Assembly (NCBI GenBank): GCA_963834015.1
Contig: CAWIAG010000004.1
Location: 1,736,001-1,800,000, forward strand
Direction: 5' to 3'
Length of the DNA stretch: 64,000 nucleotides
Source of the DNA: FEN-1297 sp963834015
GTDB taxonomy: Bacteria; Bacteroidota; Ignavibacteria; Ignavibacteriales; Ignavibacteriaceae
Of the stretch, positions 1 to 9,277 are shown piece by piece (position 1 is the stretch's first letter; every line of letters begins with the position of its first letter). The notes below the pieces were generated by a model. It ran no database searches. It was not told the origin of the DNA and saw nothing but the letters and a program-made list of their open reading frames with translations. A program made the position numbers and the translations under genes.

Positions 1-2994
1 TAATTCTTCAAAATCTGTCATTAATATTTGGGGGAACGCTTGCTTATTTGTTATCATTTCCTTTTTAATAAAATAATCAAGAAGTCTAGAATTAAGTACC
101 GAAATTAAATATTTATTTGAAAAATCATTTGATAAACTCCAACATGAATATAAAGTGCTTTCAGTAAGAGCAGGTTCAGATAAGTAAGCACAACATAATG
201 TATCGCCAGTCCTTCGAATTATTATTCTTGGAACATTATGGTACTTCTCAAGTTTTTTTGTTCCCCCTATTATTTCAAGCTTTTGATAATTTGTGTAATA
301 TTTTGTATTGATAACCCACTTTTTAATAGATTTCCCAAGTAATAGAGTATCTTTCCCTTTGCTTTGGAATTCAGAAATCACTTTTTCTCTATCTTTAATT
401 ACCATCCCCTTAAATGAGTAACAAATATCTTTTATCGAAACAGTATCTCGTGAATTTATTTTATTTAAAATACTATCAGTTCTGTCATGTATTTTGCTAA
501 TACGAAAATATTTATCGCAATGGAATCTATTAGTTTTAATATTTTGATTTTTTAAAAATAAAAATATAATATTACCGGTAACTGCATTCTCAAATACAAA
601 ATTTGAAAATAATATAACTGAACCAACAGAACCATTTTTATTCAGCACATCAACACATCCTTTGTAACTTCTTGTTTGAAACAATCCTTCGGGGACAATA
701 AGACAAAGGCAGGATTTCTGATTAATGAGAGAAATTGATTTTTCAATAAATAGAGTAAATAAATTTTTAGAGTTAGATAATTTTATCGACTCATAATTTC
801 GTAGATAAAACTTAAGAATTGAATCGTCAGTATTGTTTTTAGTTAAAATTCTATATGGTGGATTAGCTATTATTATATCAAAGCCTTTTTTATTGTGGAA
901 GACTTCTGAAAAATAGATTTCAAAATCAAAATCTTTATGGCCGTTGGTCATTTGTAATATCAACTCATCGATTTTCTTTTTATACTCATGTTTGTTAGTT
1001 GGGCTAGTTTCGTTAAAATAAAATGGTTTAAGTTTTTCAAGTTGTTCAAAAAGTTGATTGTTAAAAATATTTTTTTCTACTCCAAGTAATGAATTGCCAC
1101 AAACAATTTTGTAATCCAAATTTGGTAGGGGTTTAATCTCTTTAAAATCATCTTCATCAACTACTAGTGAAAGCCATAATCGCAGCTTTGCAATTTCTAC
1201 AGCGCCGGGATCAATATCTACGCCGTATAAAGATTTTTCAATACATTCCCTTTTAAAATTATATATAGTTCTTTGCCCCTCTTTAATAAAAACAGAGAGA
1301 AGATTTCTTGCGCTTATAATTTCGTGCATCATGCCTACAGGGAAAGCGCCGGAACCAACAGCCGGATCGCAAACTAATATTTCAGCAAGTTTACTGTCAA
1401 TTAGCGTTGCATTCTTTCTAATATTCTCGGGTAATTTAGAAGAATACGTAGCGGTTTCTTTCCCCTTAGATTCAACTATAGCTTCGTTTTCATATATTAG
1501 TTCACCATAGTTAATTAAAATTTCGATATCATTTTTGGAAACAATAGGATCTGATTTAATTTCAGTGACTAAATCAAGCTGTCCTTTTTTAGATGTATTC
1601 CCAAGCATATTAAGTTGCGGGTTGCCAATTATTTCATAGGATTTTGATTTTACATCAAATTCGGATGCAAGATAATTAATCAAACTTTCCCGGCACATAT
1701 AGTGGACTATTTCACGCGGTGTGTAATAAACACCGTACTGCTTATTGAATTTATTTTCTTCTCCTTTTTTTTCGCTTTTAAGCGCTTTTATATAATCGTT
1801 AAAATTATCCGGGCGAATTGCATTAAACTTTTCATAAGTTTTACCAAGAAGTTCTGGGTCTATTGCGACTTCCTTTTCAAGCGGTTCATCTTCAATTACA
1901 GTAAAATTATATCTGTCAAAGACATCAAGTATTCCCGTACCGGTATCTCCGGCTGAAGTTTTTTTATCGTTTGAGAATAATTCATCCGGAAGTTTTATAT
2001 CTATCCGGGCCCAGTCGTAATATCCTATAGGATCGAAAAGGCCCCCGTTAAGGAACGGTATTTTGCAGTTAAATTGGCTGTAATAATGGTCGACTTCTTT
2101 TCTATCCTTACGTAAAGCTTCATAAAAAAGAGGTTCTAAAATATCATTAAAAAAATTATTATATGCTCCGTGTTTTTTTTCGAATAATTCCCGCAAAAAT
2201 TTCTTAGAGCCTGTTCCCCATTCGGAGTTTTTTTCGACACCAAACCAGCCTTTCTTCTGCAAAAAGTAAAGGAATACAATTTGTCCGAGAAGCTTTTTTG
2301 CAAAACCAACTGAATTGATCTCTTTGGAATTAAATTCTACTTCCACTTTTGGTTCGCTTTTAAGTACATTGTCAAGCGCTTGTTTAGTATTGATAAATAA
2401 TTCCCGGTATTGGAAGAAAAATTCTTTAGTAACGGTTTCTATATTAAAAGCTTCTTCAAGCCGGGTAAGCGTAGGATTATAATCTTTCTCAATGAGTATT
2501 TTCTCAAATTGACTCTGGGCCGTATGACTTTTTTCATTAACACCAACAAGAAACGAATACCTCTTTGCCGGTGTTAATTCCAGTTCTATTTTAGTTTTTG
2601 TTAAATTGAAATCCATTTTAACTAAGGAGAAACGCCAATCTTCATATTCCTCTGTGTAAAATGCAACGAGTGCAGCTTCGTGATTTCTTTTCTTTAAGTG
2701 TCTTGCAATAAAATTTCTTTGCAGCGTTCTTGCGCGTTCAATGGATGTTTCTCTTTTCAAATTAATGGTTAGAATATCAATTACATTATTATCGTCATCT
2801 TTATATTGTCCTAACCTTTTATAACTATTAACAGTATCTTTAAAAGAATCCGGTATATAGTTGCCCCTATAACTTTCCCTTTTGGATTCATCAAGATTAT
2901 TAAGCAGGTTTTTTATAAAAATCAAAAAGCGTGATTCATCGAATGATTTTTCAAATGTAGCAATAATTAAATTTTTAGCTTCCTGACTATTCAT
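1..2994 (-). CDS. Eco57I-type N6-adenine DNA methyltransferase, partial (runs off left edge)
   Basis: The reading frame is open from an ATG at 2994-2992 down to base 1 (998 codons, no stop), so the C-terminus, including most of a target-recognition region, lies outside the window. Directly visible are the SAM-binding motif I DPAVGSGAFP (residues 543-552) and the catalytic motif IV IANPPY (NPPY at 711-714), the pair typical of N6-adenine methyltransferases of the Eco57I/type IIG class. The long N-terminal part (about 1-500) contains no nuclease motif I can name with confidence. It lies downstream of the PLD-helicase gene on the same strand, with a 127-bp gap that holds a terminator-like hairpin. 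The likely role is the modification, and perhaps restriction, subunit of a two-gene defence module. DNA methyltransferase activity is well supported; the class of system is inference. Confidence 0.88.
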   Translation of the reverse strand, partial: MNSQEAKNLIIATFEKSFDESRFLIFIKNLLNNLDESKRESYRGNYIPDSFKDTVNSYKRLGQYKDDDNNVIDILTINLKRETSIERARTLQRNFIARHLKKRNHEAALVAFYTEEYEDWRFSLVKMDFNLTKTKIELELTPAKRYSFLVGVNEKSHTAQSQFEKILIEKDYNPTLTRLEEAFNIETVTKEFFFQYRELFINTKQALDNVLKSEPKVEVEFNSKEINSVGFAKKLLGQIVFLYFLQKKGWFGVEKNSEWGTGSKKFLRELFEKKHGAYNNFFNDILEPLFYEALRKDRKEVDHYYSQFNCKIPFLNGGLFDPIGYYDWARIDIKLPDELFSNDKKTSAGDTGTGILDVFDRYNFTVIEDEPLEKEVAIDPELLGKTYEKFNAIRPDNFNDYIKALKSEKKGEENKFNKQYGVYYTPREIVHYMCRESLINYLASEFDVKSKSYEIIGNPQLNMLGNTSKKGQLDLVTEIKSDPIVSKNDIEILINYGELIYENEAIVESKGKETATYSSKLPENIRKNATLIDSKLAEILVCDPAVGSGAFPVGMMHEIISARNLLSVFIKEGQRTIYNFKRECIEKSLYGVDIDPGAVEIAKLRLWLSLVVDEDDFKEIKPLPNLDYKIVCGNSLLGVEKNIFNNQLFEQLEKLKPFYFNETSPTNKHEYKKKIDELILQMTNGHKDFDFEIYFSEVFHNKKGFDIIIANPPYRILTKNNTDDSILKFYLRNYESIKLSNSKNLFTLFIEKSISLINQKSCLCLIVPEGLFQTRSYKGCVDVLNKNGSVGSVILFSNFVFENAVTGNIIFLFLKNQNIKTNRFHCDKYFRISKIHDRTDSILNKINSRDTVSIKDICYSFKGMVIKDREKVISEFQSKGKDTLLLGKSIKKWVINTKYYTNYQKLEIIGGTKKLEKYHNVPRIIIRRTGDTLCCAYLSEPALTESTLYSCWSLSNDFSNKYLISVLNSRLLDYFIKKEMITNKQAFPQILMTDFEEL

Positions 2995-3076
2995 AATTTT
3001 ATACCACAGTTAAAACAAGTTATAGACTATTAAATTGAAAAACTTATATTTGTAATTGAGAATCACGACAAAAAAC

Positions 3077-3109
3077 ACCTCTTAAGGTTCCGTCCTTAGA
3101 AGGTTTTTT
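3077..3109 (-). terminator. Terminator-like hairpin between helicase and methyltransferase genes
   Basis: ACCTCTTAAGG (3077-3087) and CCTTAGAAGGT (3094-3104) can form a stem of 11 positions with two central mismatches and a 6-nt loop. T-runs flank it on both strands (3104-3109 on +, complement of 3069-3075 on -). It sits just after the helicase stop and before the methyltransferase start, so it may attenuate the downstream methyltransferase rather than end the operon. Confidence 0.5.
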
Positions 3110-3121
3110 CTTTTAAACATA

Positions 3122-6100
3122 TTATTTCCCGGTAAAATATTCAGATAAAATTACTTCCCTTGGACCGAAAATATCTGCTCCCGAAGGGAAAATTGAAGAA
3201 TGACTAATATGCTCTATGAAAAATTCTTCCGGTATATTAGTCTTTATTTTTGCTAATATTTTTAACGGTTCATCTATTCCATTCAAAGCTTGTACAACAT
3301 TTTTAGTCGTTTGTTTTGGCAGTGCTCCATCAGACAAAAGTTTAATTACCTTTTGAATGTATAGTTCATCATCTTCAGTAAAGCCCCGGTAATTTTTCAT
3401 CGTTTTAGATTTCAAAATCCTTAAGGTTTTTATATTATTATCTTTACCGCCTTTTGAAGGAAGTTCGAATTCATATCCGGCTGTAGATTCTTTAAATGCT
3501 TCTTTATTCTTTTCCAGAAAGGTGTAAAATTCTCTATCTATCTTCTCACGTATTGTATCAATTTGTGACTCGAGTATTTTTGCAGATTCGAGAAAATCCA
3601 ATTCTTTAGTTTCTTTGCTGTTTGTCAAAAAGAATTTATGAAGTTTACCTTTACGAAAATATGATAATAAGGAATTTTGCTGAGCTATATATTTTTTTGC
3701 CGACCGGGCTTTTTTAGGAAAATGTTTTACTTTTGAGAACAGCGCGACATTATTATCCCGGATATTACGGATTATTTCAAGATATTTTAATTCACTATCT
3801 ACTTCTTCATCTTCACCTGTAATAATATTTTTAGAAGTTAACCGCTGAAATAAATCATGGGATTTAATTTCTTCGCCTTCAGTCAATAAACGTGCATCAT
3901 TACCCAGCATTTCAATAAAAGCATGAATTTTGGCCTCCGCAGCTTCTTTGAGTTTAATAAGATCATTGCTTTTAATTGTTGGGAAGAAATTATATGTATA
4001 TATAATTTCAAATTTTGTATCAACACGATTAACCCGTCCTACTCTTTGAATTAATCGGGTTGGATTCCATGGAATATCATAATTTATAACTATGTTGGAC
4101 TGGTGAAGATTAACGCCTTCTGAAAGCACCTCGGTAGTAACCAGTATTCTAATATTATTTTTAGGATGGCGAACTTTAGCGTCAAAGTTATCAATGATTA
4201 TTTCCTTAATGCCGGCAGTGGATTGACCGGTAAATGCTAAAACAGATTTGCCAAAATGAGATTGAAGCTCATTTTCAAGGTATTCCGCCGTATCCTTCGA
4301 TTCAGTAAAAATTATTAATTTAGAACTTTTTAGGATCGGATCTGATTTTAACAAATAAATCAATTCATCAAGCTTCGGATCGGTGTTAATATCATCCCAT
4401 AATGATTGAATTTGTTTTAAGCTATTTAGATCATATTCCAGGTTTTTTCTCAAATCTTTACTAAATAAGGATGATTCATAAACATCAGCCTTATCTTCTT
4501 CAATTAGTTTATCAATGGAATTATAGTCTTCGTCTTCTAAAAAATCAAAAATTTTGTTGATATACTTTTTGCTTATATAAACTGAACCATCATCAAAAGC
4601 TTTTATAAATGCTTCATACGATCGAATAAAGTTTTTAAGTGTATGTTTAAATGCGAAGAAACTGCTCTCCAGGCGTTTAATAATAAGAATTTTCATTAAA
4701 CTTTTTAAGTTTCTTTGGGAAAGTTCCTGAATTTGAGTTAATTCATTTTTATTGCGTAAATAAAGAAGCGGTGAATACCTTGAATAGGCAAAAGAAGGAT
4801 TAGTTAATGCTTTAATGGTAAAATCGAAAGCGTGATTTATTTTTTCATCAAACTGATATAAAACTGGTTTTGGATCCGCTACTTCAGGGAATTTTAGTTT
4901 CTGCTGCTTTAAATCCTCGCTGAAATACTTAGTAACTTCATTTCGAGTCCTCCTAACCATTAAATATTTAAGAATATTGTCCCGGATTTGTTTAGCATTA
5001 TCTTTTATGATGGAAATATATTCATCTTTATTTGTTTGTCTATCCAGTCCTTTCAGCCTGTTTTCTAAAGATTTAAAGAAAGCATCTATATTCCTGACAT
5101 TCGGAATTGTACTATTTTTGCCGCTTTGAAAAAGTTTAATCTGGCTTAAAATATCCGTAGGAGTATTATTAAGAGGAGTAGCCGAAACAAGTATAACCCT
5201 TTTCCCCCTACAGATTTGCGCTAGCAGTTCATAGGTTAAATTTGATTCGGAGCGAAAACGATGAGCTTCATCAATAAAAACATTCCTGTATTTCTCAGTA
5301 CCTCTTTTAATTATTTTGTCAAGCTTACCTATTGATTCATAATCTGCAGCAATCTTAAAATCTGAAAAAACATTTTTCCATGAACCCGGGTTCGCTTCAT
5401 CCAACAATACAGGCGGAGCAATAACAAGATTATAGCCGTCCAGCTCATTTGCCAATAATGCTGAAATAAATGTTTTACCTAATCCAACAACGTCGGAAAT
5501 AAATACACCACCGTATGCTTCAAGTTTGGATTTAGCATCCTTTACCGCTTCTAATTGATATTCTAATTCTCTGAAATGGATGGGTGTATATCTTTTGAAT
5601 AATTTTTCTTTATCGACACTGATTTTTTCTTTGAAGTATTCATAAAGAAATTTTATATACAATTCATAGGGTGTAATAATATCATTAAGCCAGGTTTTAG
5701 TCTGAACAGTTTCGATATAATCTTTGGAAATATTGACGCCATCTTTCCAGAGTTCTTCAAATTTTTCCAGGGCGAATTTTACATCAGCAGAGTTTTTCAA
5801 TTCAACATTAAATTCACGATTAGCAATAAAGCCGGATTCGGAAAAATTGCTTGAGCCGGTAATTACTCTGCCATAATCCCGGTCATTTTCAGCAAAGCGC
5901 AATATATAAACTTTTGCATGAATATCTTTTGAGGGGTATGCCCGGATTTCCAGTTTTCCTGATTGAAGAAAATCTATAAATTTTTTAACTCCAATTTCAA
6001 CATCAAAAGAATCTTCCGATTTTTCTAATTCATTAACTACATAAGTTGAATATTTTTCACGTGTATTACGATAGGTTTCAAATTCATTGGTAGGTTTAAA

Positions 6101-6355
6101 ATCGATCTCGGTTTTTTTCCGAAGAGATAAATTGGATCCTTCGATTATTTCAATTGTTTTACTATCTGTATCAAGCCCGACTAAAATTCTTATTTTTTCA
6201 ATCGGCTCAAAAGATTGATAAAGCCTGAAAAAACCGCTTGTACGAAAATAACCAACTAGGATATCAAAATATCTTGTATCCTTAAGGGTAATGAGAAAGC
6301 GATCCAGGAGAGTGGAATCAGGTTCATTTGTGAAAAATGTTAAATCTGAATGCAT
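3122..6355 (-). CDS. PLD-nuclease domain/SNF2-type superfamily 2 helicase
   Basis: This 1077-aa protein is an ATP-dependent DNA translocase or helicase with an N-terminal phospholipase-D fold. Visible motifs, in order: the PLD signature HAK at 146-148 followed by GSSN at about 167-170; Walker A GLGKT at 291-295; DEAH at 362-365 (IDEAHRFR); motif III SAT at 391-393; and the C-terminal helicase motif QRVGRVNR. Only one HxK set is seen, so nuclease activity would need a dimer. Its partner on the same strand is the Eco57I-type methyltransferase. In defence islands such helicases commonly accompany adenine methylases (DISARM, BREX-like and other ATP-dependent restriction systems), but none of the other DISARM or BREX subunits is seen on this side of the module. 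The start chosen is the first ATG; upstream lies a repeat-rich spacer. Confidence 0.9.
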   Translation of the reverse strand: MHSDLTFFTNEPDSTLLDRFLITLKDTRYFDILVGYFRTSGFFRLYQSFEPIEKIRILVGLDTDSKTIEIIEGSNLSLRKKTEIDFKPTNEFETYRNTREKYSTYVVNELEKSEDSFDVEIGVKKFIDFLQSGKLEIRAYPSKDIHAKVYILRFAENDRDYGRVITGSSNFSESGFIANREFNVELKNSADVKFALEKFEELWKDGVNISKDYIETVQTKTWLNDIITPYELYIKFLYEYFKEKISVDKEKLFKRYTPIHFRELEYQLEAVKDAKSKLEAYGGVFISDVVGLGKTFISALLANELDGYNLVIAPPVLLDEANPGSWKNVFSDFKIAADYESIGKLDKIIKRGTEKYRNVFIDEAHRFRSESNLTYELLAQICRGKRVILVSATPLNNTPTDILSQIKLFQSGKNSTIPNVRNIDAFFKSLENRLKGLDRQTNKDEYISIIKDNAKQIRDNILKYLMVRRTRNEVTKYFSEDLKQQKLKFPEVADPKPVLYQFDEKINHAFDFTIKALTNPSFAYSRYSPLLYLRNKNELTQIQELSQRNLKSLMKILIIKRLESSFFAFKHTLKNFIRSYEAFIKAFDDGSVYISKKYINKIFDFLEDEDYNSIDKLIEEDKADVYESSLFSKDLRKNLEYDLNSLKQIQSLWDDINTDPKLDELIYLLKSDPILKSSKLIIFTESKDTAEYLENELQSHFGKSVLAFTGQSTAGIKEIIIDNFDAKVRHPKNNIRILVTTEVLSEGVNLHQSNIVINYDIPWNPTRLIQRVGRVNRVDTKFEIIYTYNFFPTIKSNDLIKLKEAAEAKIHAFIEMLGNDARLLTEGEEIKSHDLFQRLTSKNIITGEDEEVDSELKYLEIIRNIRDNNVALFSKVKHFPKKARSAKKYIAQQNSLLSYFRKGKLHKFFLTNSKETKELDFLESAKILESQIDTIREKIDREFYTFLEKNKEAFKESTAGYEFELPSKGGKDNNIKTLRILKSKTMKNYRGFTEDDELYIQKVIKLLSDGALPKQTTKNVVQALNGIDEPLKILAKIKTNIPEEFFIEHISHSSIFPSGADIFGPREVILSEYFTGK

Positions 6356-6523
6356 TGGCTGAAATTAGTTGTTCATTATTAAATTGCCCCGAAATTATAC
6401 CCTTGAACCTATTTAACTTAATCAATTTTCTGTCAATTATAAAGGATTTTATATTCTGAAATTTAGATTTATTTAAATAACCCTGTTTTAATAATGTCAT
6501 AATTTAAGGAGAATACTTGAGCT

Positions 6524-6596
6524 ATGCACAAATAAATGAAATTTTTGTGCATTGATCAGAACCTATGCACAAACAACCTGAAAATTTGTTCATAGG
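6524..6596. repeat. Two palindromes of the CTATGCACAAA family upstream of the DprA-like gene
   Basis: The 304-bp spacer 6356-6659 has no gene. It holds two copies of a palindrome with a fixed 11-bp spacer: ATGCACAAA/TTTGTGCAT (6524-6532/6544-6552, perfect 9-bp arms) and CCTATGCACAAA/TTTGTTCATAGG (6562-6573/6585-6596, one mismatch). The second lies inside a ~96-bp block (6560-6655) repeated at 10386-10481. A weaker third half-copy (TGCACAAATA) follows at about 6606. The location immediately before the rightward cassette suggests an operator or promoter-linked element; a mobile-element boundary is the alternative. Confidence 0.7.
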
Positions 6597-6659
6597 GAAC
6601 CTGTAGTGCACAAATATTGAAGAAAATTGTTCGGAGTTTTTAATAAAAATTGATTAAAA

Positions 6660-7124
6660 ATGGAATATTTAGGAAATAAAGCCATACTTGAACAATATAA
6701 AGTCGGTTTTTTATGCTCCCGCAAAATTCCGGCGGAGATAATTCTTAAAACTTACGACTGGGCAATTGAGCAAAGGGATAAGGGCGTATGCATTGTTTCA
6801 GGTTTTCATTCAAAAATAGAAAGGGATGTTTTTGATATTCTTATTAAAGGAAAACAGCCGATAATTATGGTTTTGGCAAGAGGATTAAAAAAGCGCTGGG
6901 AGCCTAAATTAAAAAGACTATTGGATAATAATAGATTGTTAATAATTTCACCTTTCCCTGAAAAAATAAAAAGAATAACAGAAGACACAGCAAAAAAAAG
7001 GAATGAAGTAATTGCGGAAATATCGGATGAAATAATGATAGCATATACTAAACAGGGTGGAAGCATTGAAAAAATAATTAAAGAATTAAAAAACTCCGCA
7101 AATATTCAATCAATAAATAGATGA
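6660..7124 (+). CDS. Short DprA/Smf-like Rossmann-fold protein
   Basis: This 154-aa protein resembles the Rossmann core of DNA-processing proteins of the DprA/Smf and LOG-like families. Features are CSRKIPAEII near residue 20, a predicted strand-turn VSGFHSKIERDVFDIL (45-60) at the place of the family's SGxARGID loop, and IIMVLARG with LLIISPFPE further on. It is about half the length of natural-competence DprA and lacks the SAM and wHTH domains, so it is unlikely to be the housekeeping dprA. It is the first gene of the cassette, beginning five bases after the repeat block, with the Mrr nuclease 54 bp downstream. A nucleotide- or DNA-sensing role in defence is inference. Confidence 0.65.
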   Translation: MEYLGNKAILEQYKVGFLCSRKIPAEIILKTYDWAIEQRDKGVCIVSGFHSKIERDVFDILIKGKQPIIMVLARGLKKRWEPKLKRLLDNNRLLIISPFPEKIKRITEDTAKKRNEVIAEISDEIMIAYTKQGGSIEKIIKELKNSANIQSINR

Positions 7125-7178
7125 TACTAAAAAATAAAAATGTTTCGCCCCCGGATTATACTATAATAGATAAATACT

Positions 7179-8120
7179 ATGGAGTATGGTAAAATGAAAA
7201 AGGAATTGGAAAATCTTTCACCTTCTAAAACAGTTGCAGCCCGTACTATTTATGAAGCCCTGAAAATATTAAAAGAAGAAGGCGGTCAGCTTCCGGGAAG
7301 GGAAGTATTTGATAAAATCCGTAAAAGGATTGAGTTTACTGATTGGGAAAAAGAAAGATATGAAAAAACAGGCTATGTACGATGGGAATCAATAATGCAT
7401 TTCTATACTGTCGATTGTATCAAAGCCGGGTTCTTAAAGAAGAACAAAGGTATCTGGTATCTGACTGAAGAAGGCGAAAAAGCCCTGAAATTAGGCCCGG
7501 TGAAACTGCTGGAAACCGCTTCTGCAAAATATAGGAAATGGGATGCCGAAAGAAAAAAAGATATAGAAAATATAGGAAATGAAGAAATAACTGTCGGGGA
7601 AGACCTTACGGCTGAGGAAGACATAAATAAGGTTAAATTAAGTCAGTTAGAAGAACAAGCAACTGAAGGATTAAAAGAACATTTAACTACAAAAACTCCT
7701 TATGAATTTCAGGATATGGTAGCAGCTCTACTAAGGGCGATGGGTTATTATACACCATTTATTGCTCAAAAGGGGCCCGATGGCGGCATTGACGTAATCG
7801 CATATCAGGACCCGCTTGGTACAAAAACCCCAAGGATAAAGGTGCAGGTGAAGCATCAGCCTGATTCAGCCATATCAATAGATAAAATAAAAAGCCTGAT
7901 AGGCTCGCTTAATAAAGATAGTGATGTGGGGTTATTTGTAACATCCGGAAGATTTACTTCCGATTCTCAAAGATTTGCTCTTAACTCAAGCGTTCATGTA
8001 AAATTAATTGATTTCGGCGATTTTATTTCGCTTTGGCAGCAATTTTATTTAAAGCTTACCGATGAAGAAAAAAATATGCTGCCGCTTCATCCTATATATT
8101 TTTTAGGAAGTAATGAATAA
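7179..8120 (+). CDS. mrr: Mrr-type restriction endonuclease
   Basis: This 313-aa protein has the classical Mrr layout. An N-terminal winged-helix region (about 10-110; GYVRWESIMHFY, YLTEEGEKAL) is followed by a short linker and a C-terminal PD-(D/E)xK variant nuclease domain (175-300). The catalytic signature is readable: GPDGGIDVIA with Asp205, then Q223-V-K225 (VQVKHQ), and a VGLFVTSGRFT helix-strand typical of the fold. E. coli Mrr is a type IV enzyme cleaving modified DNA, so the likely role is restriction of foreign methylated DNA. How it coexists with the neighbouring adenine methyltransferase is an open point. It is the second gene of the cassette, 38 bp before the TcmP-like gene. Confidence 0.9.
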   Translation: MEYGKMKKELENLSPSKTVAARTIYEALKILKEEGGQLPGREVFDKIRKRIEFTDWEKERYEKTGYVRWESIMHFYTVDCIKAGFLKKNKGIWYLTEEGEKALKLGPVKLLETASAKYRKWDAERKKDIENIGNEEITVGEDLTAEEDINKVKLSQLEEQATEGLKEHLTTKTPYEFQDMVAALLRAMGYYTPFIAQKGPDGGIDVIAYQDPLGTKTPRIKVQVKHQPDSAISIDKIKSLIGSLNKDSDVGLFVTSGRFTSDSQRFALNSSVHVKLIDFGDFISLWQQFYLKLTDEEKNMLPLHPIYFLGSNE

Positions 8121-8158
8121 AATTCTAGGGTAATTCAAGTCATAATAAAGGGTAGAAT

Positions 8159-9277
8159 ATGCCTATAAAAAACATTTTTGATAAACCCTTCGATGAAGGT
8201 ACCCAGGTAAAGTTAGAAATATTCCAAAAATACTTTGAGGAATGGCTGCCGACATTTATAATGGGAAATTTTAAAACACCTATACAAGTTTTTGACCTCT
8301 TTGCCGGGAGCGGATATGACAAAAATAATGTACCTGGTAGCCCGCTAAGAATACTTGAAATTATTAACAAACATAGAGGAAATCTTGCTCAAAAAGCTAA
8401 GCAAGTATTTTTATTTTTTAACGATGCAGATCAGAACAAAATTGAACAACTTAAAATTAATGTTGCTCAAAAGGTAAAAGAACTTTCTTTAAAATCCTTG
8501 GTAGTAATAAAGTTTTCCTCTCGTAGTTTTAAAGAATGCTTATTAAGCAATTATATTAAAGAATTAAATAACGGGTGTAACTTAATTTTTATAGATCAGA
8601 ATGGATTTAAGGAAGTTGACGAACTAATTTTCAACCATCTTATCAATTTAGATATAACAGAATTTTTATTTTTTATTTCATCTTCATATATTCATCGTTT
8701 TATTGAACAAGATGAAGTAAAGAAATATCATCCGAAGTTTGATTCCGACAAAATAAAACATACTCCCAGAAAACAGATTCACAATGTCATTTGTGATGAA
8801 TACAGTAAATACGTTCCTGCAAATATAAAGAGTTACGGTTTAATCCCTTTTTCAATTATGAAAAATGATAAAAACAACGTGTATGGCCTCATCTTTGTTA
8901 GCAAGCATATAAGAGGTGCAGATAAATTTTTGCATACTGTGTGGAAAGAAAATGCCTTAAATGGGAATGCTAACTATGACATTGATGAAGATTTGCAGAA
9001 AAATCAATTACATTTTTTTGAAGGCAAAAAGCTGACTAAAAAAGAAAGCTTTCAAAATAATCTTAGAAATTTAATTTTAGATGGTGATATTAAAAATAAT
9101 TTTGGCGCCTACTTGTTCACATTAAATCAAGGTCACATAAGTTCACATGCTAATGAAGAAATAAAAAGGATGAAAAAAGAAAACTTAATAACTTTTGAAA
9201 GTCCTTCGTCATTAGTAAATTATGATAAGGTTATAAAAGAAAATAAAATTTTAGAATATAAATTAGTCAAAAAATGA
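8159..9277 (+). CDS. tcmP: Three-Cys-motif partner protein (TcmP-like)
   Basis: This 372-aa protein matches the layout of TcmP, a family of unknown function usually encoded next to three-Cys-motif (Gp37/Gp68, DUF5131) proteins. It carries a Rossmann-methyltransferase-like motif VFDLFAGSGYD (about 44-54), followed by GSPLRIL, an acidic FFNDADQNK at the end of the second strand (about 89-97) and a motif-IV-like FIDQNGFKEV (about 150). SAM binding is therefore plausible but not shown. The C-terminal third is helical and lysine-rich. The stop overlaps the start of the DUF5131 gene by 4 nt (ATGA), which indicates translational coupling, as expected of the known pair. Confidence 0.8.
   Translation: MPIKNIFDKPFDEGTQVKLEIFQKYFEEWLPTFIMGNFKTPIQVFDLFAGSGYDKNNVPGSPLRILEIINKHRGNLAQKAKQVFLFFNDADQNKIEQLKINVAQKVKELSLKSLVVIKFSSRSFKECLLSNYIKELNNGCNLIFIDQNGFKEVDELIFNHLINLDITEFLFFISSSYIHRFIEQDEVKKYHPKFDSDKIKHTPRKQIHNVICDEYSKYVPANIKSYGLIPFSIMKNDKNNVYGLIFVSKHIRGADKFLHTVWKENALNGNANYDIDEDLQKNQLHFFEGKKLTKKESFQNNLRNLILDGDIKNNFGAYLFTLNQGHISSHANEEIKRMKKENLITFESPSSLVNYDKVIKENKILEYKLVKK

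Noticed and set aside
1702..1956. Rightward 84-codon reading
   Set aside because: It lies antisense inside the adenine methyltransferase frame and is Phe/Ile-rich as expected of an opposite-strand shadow.
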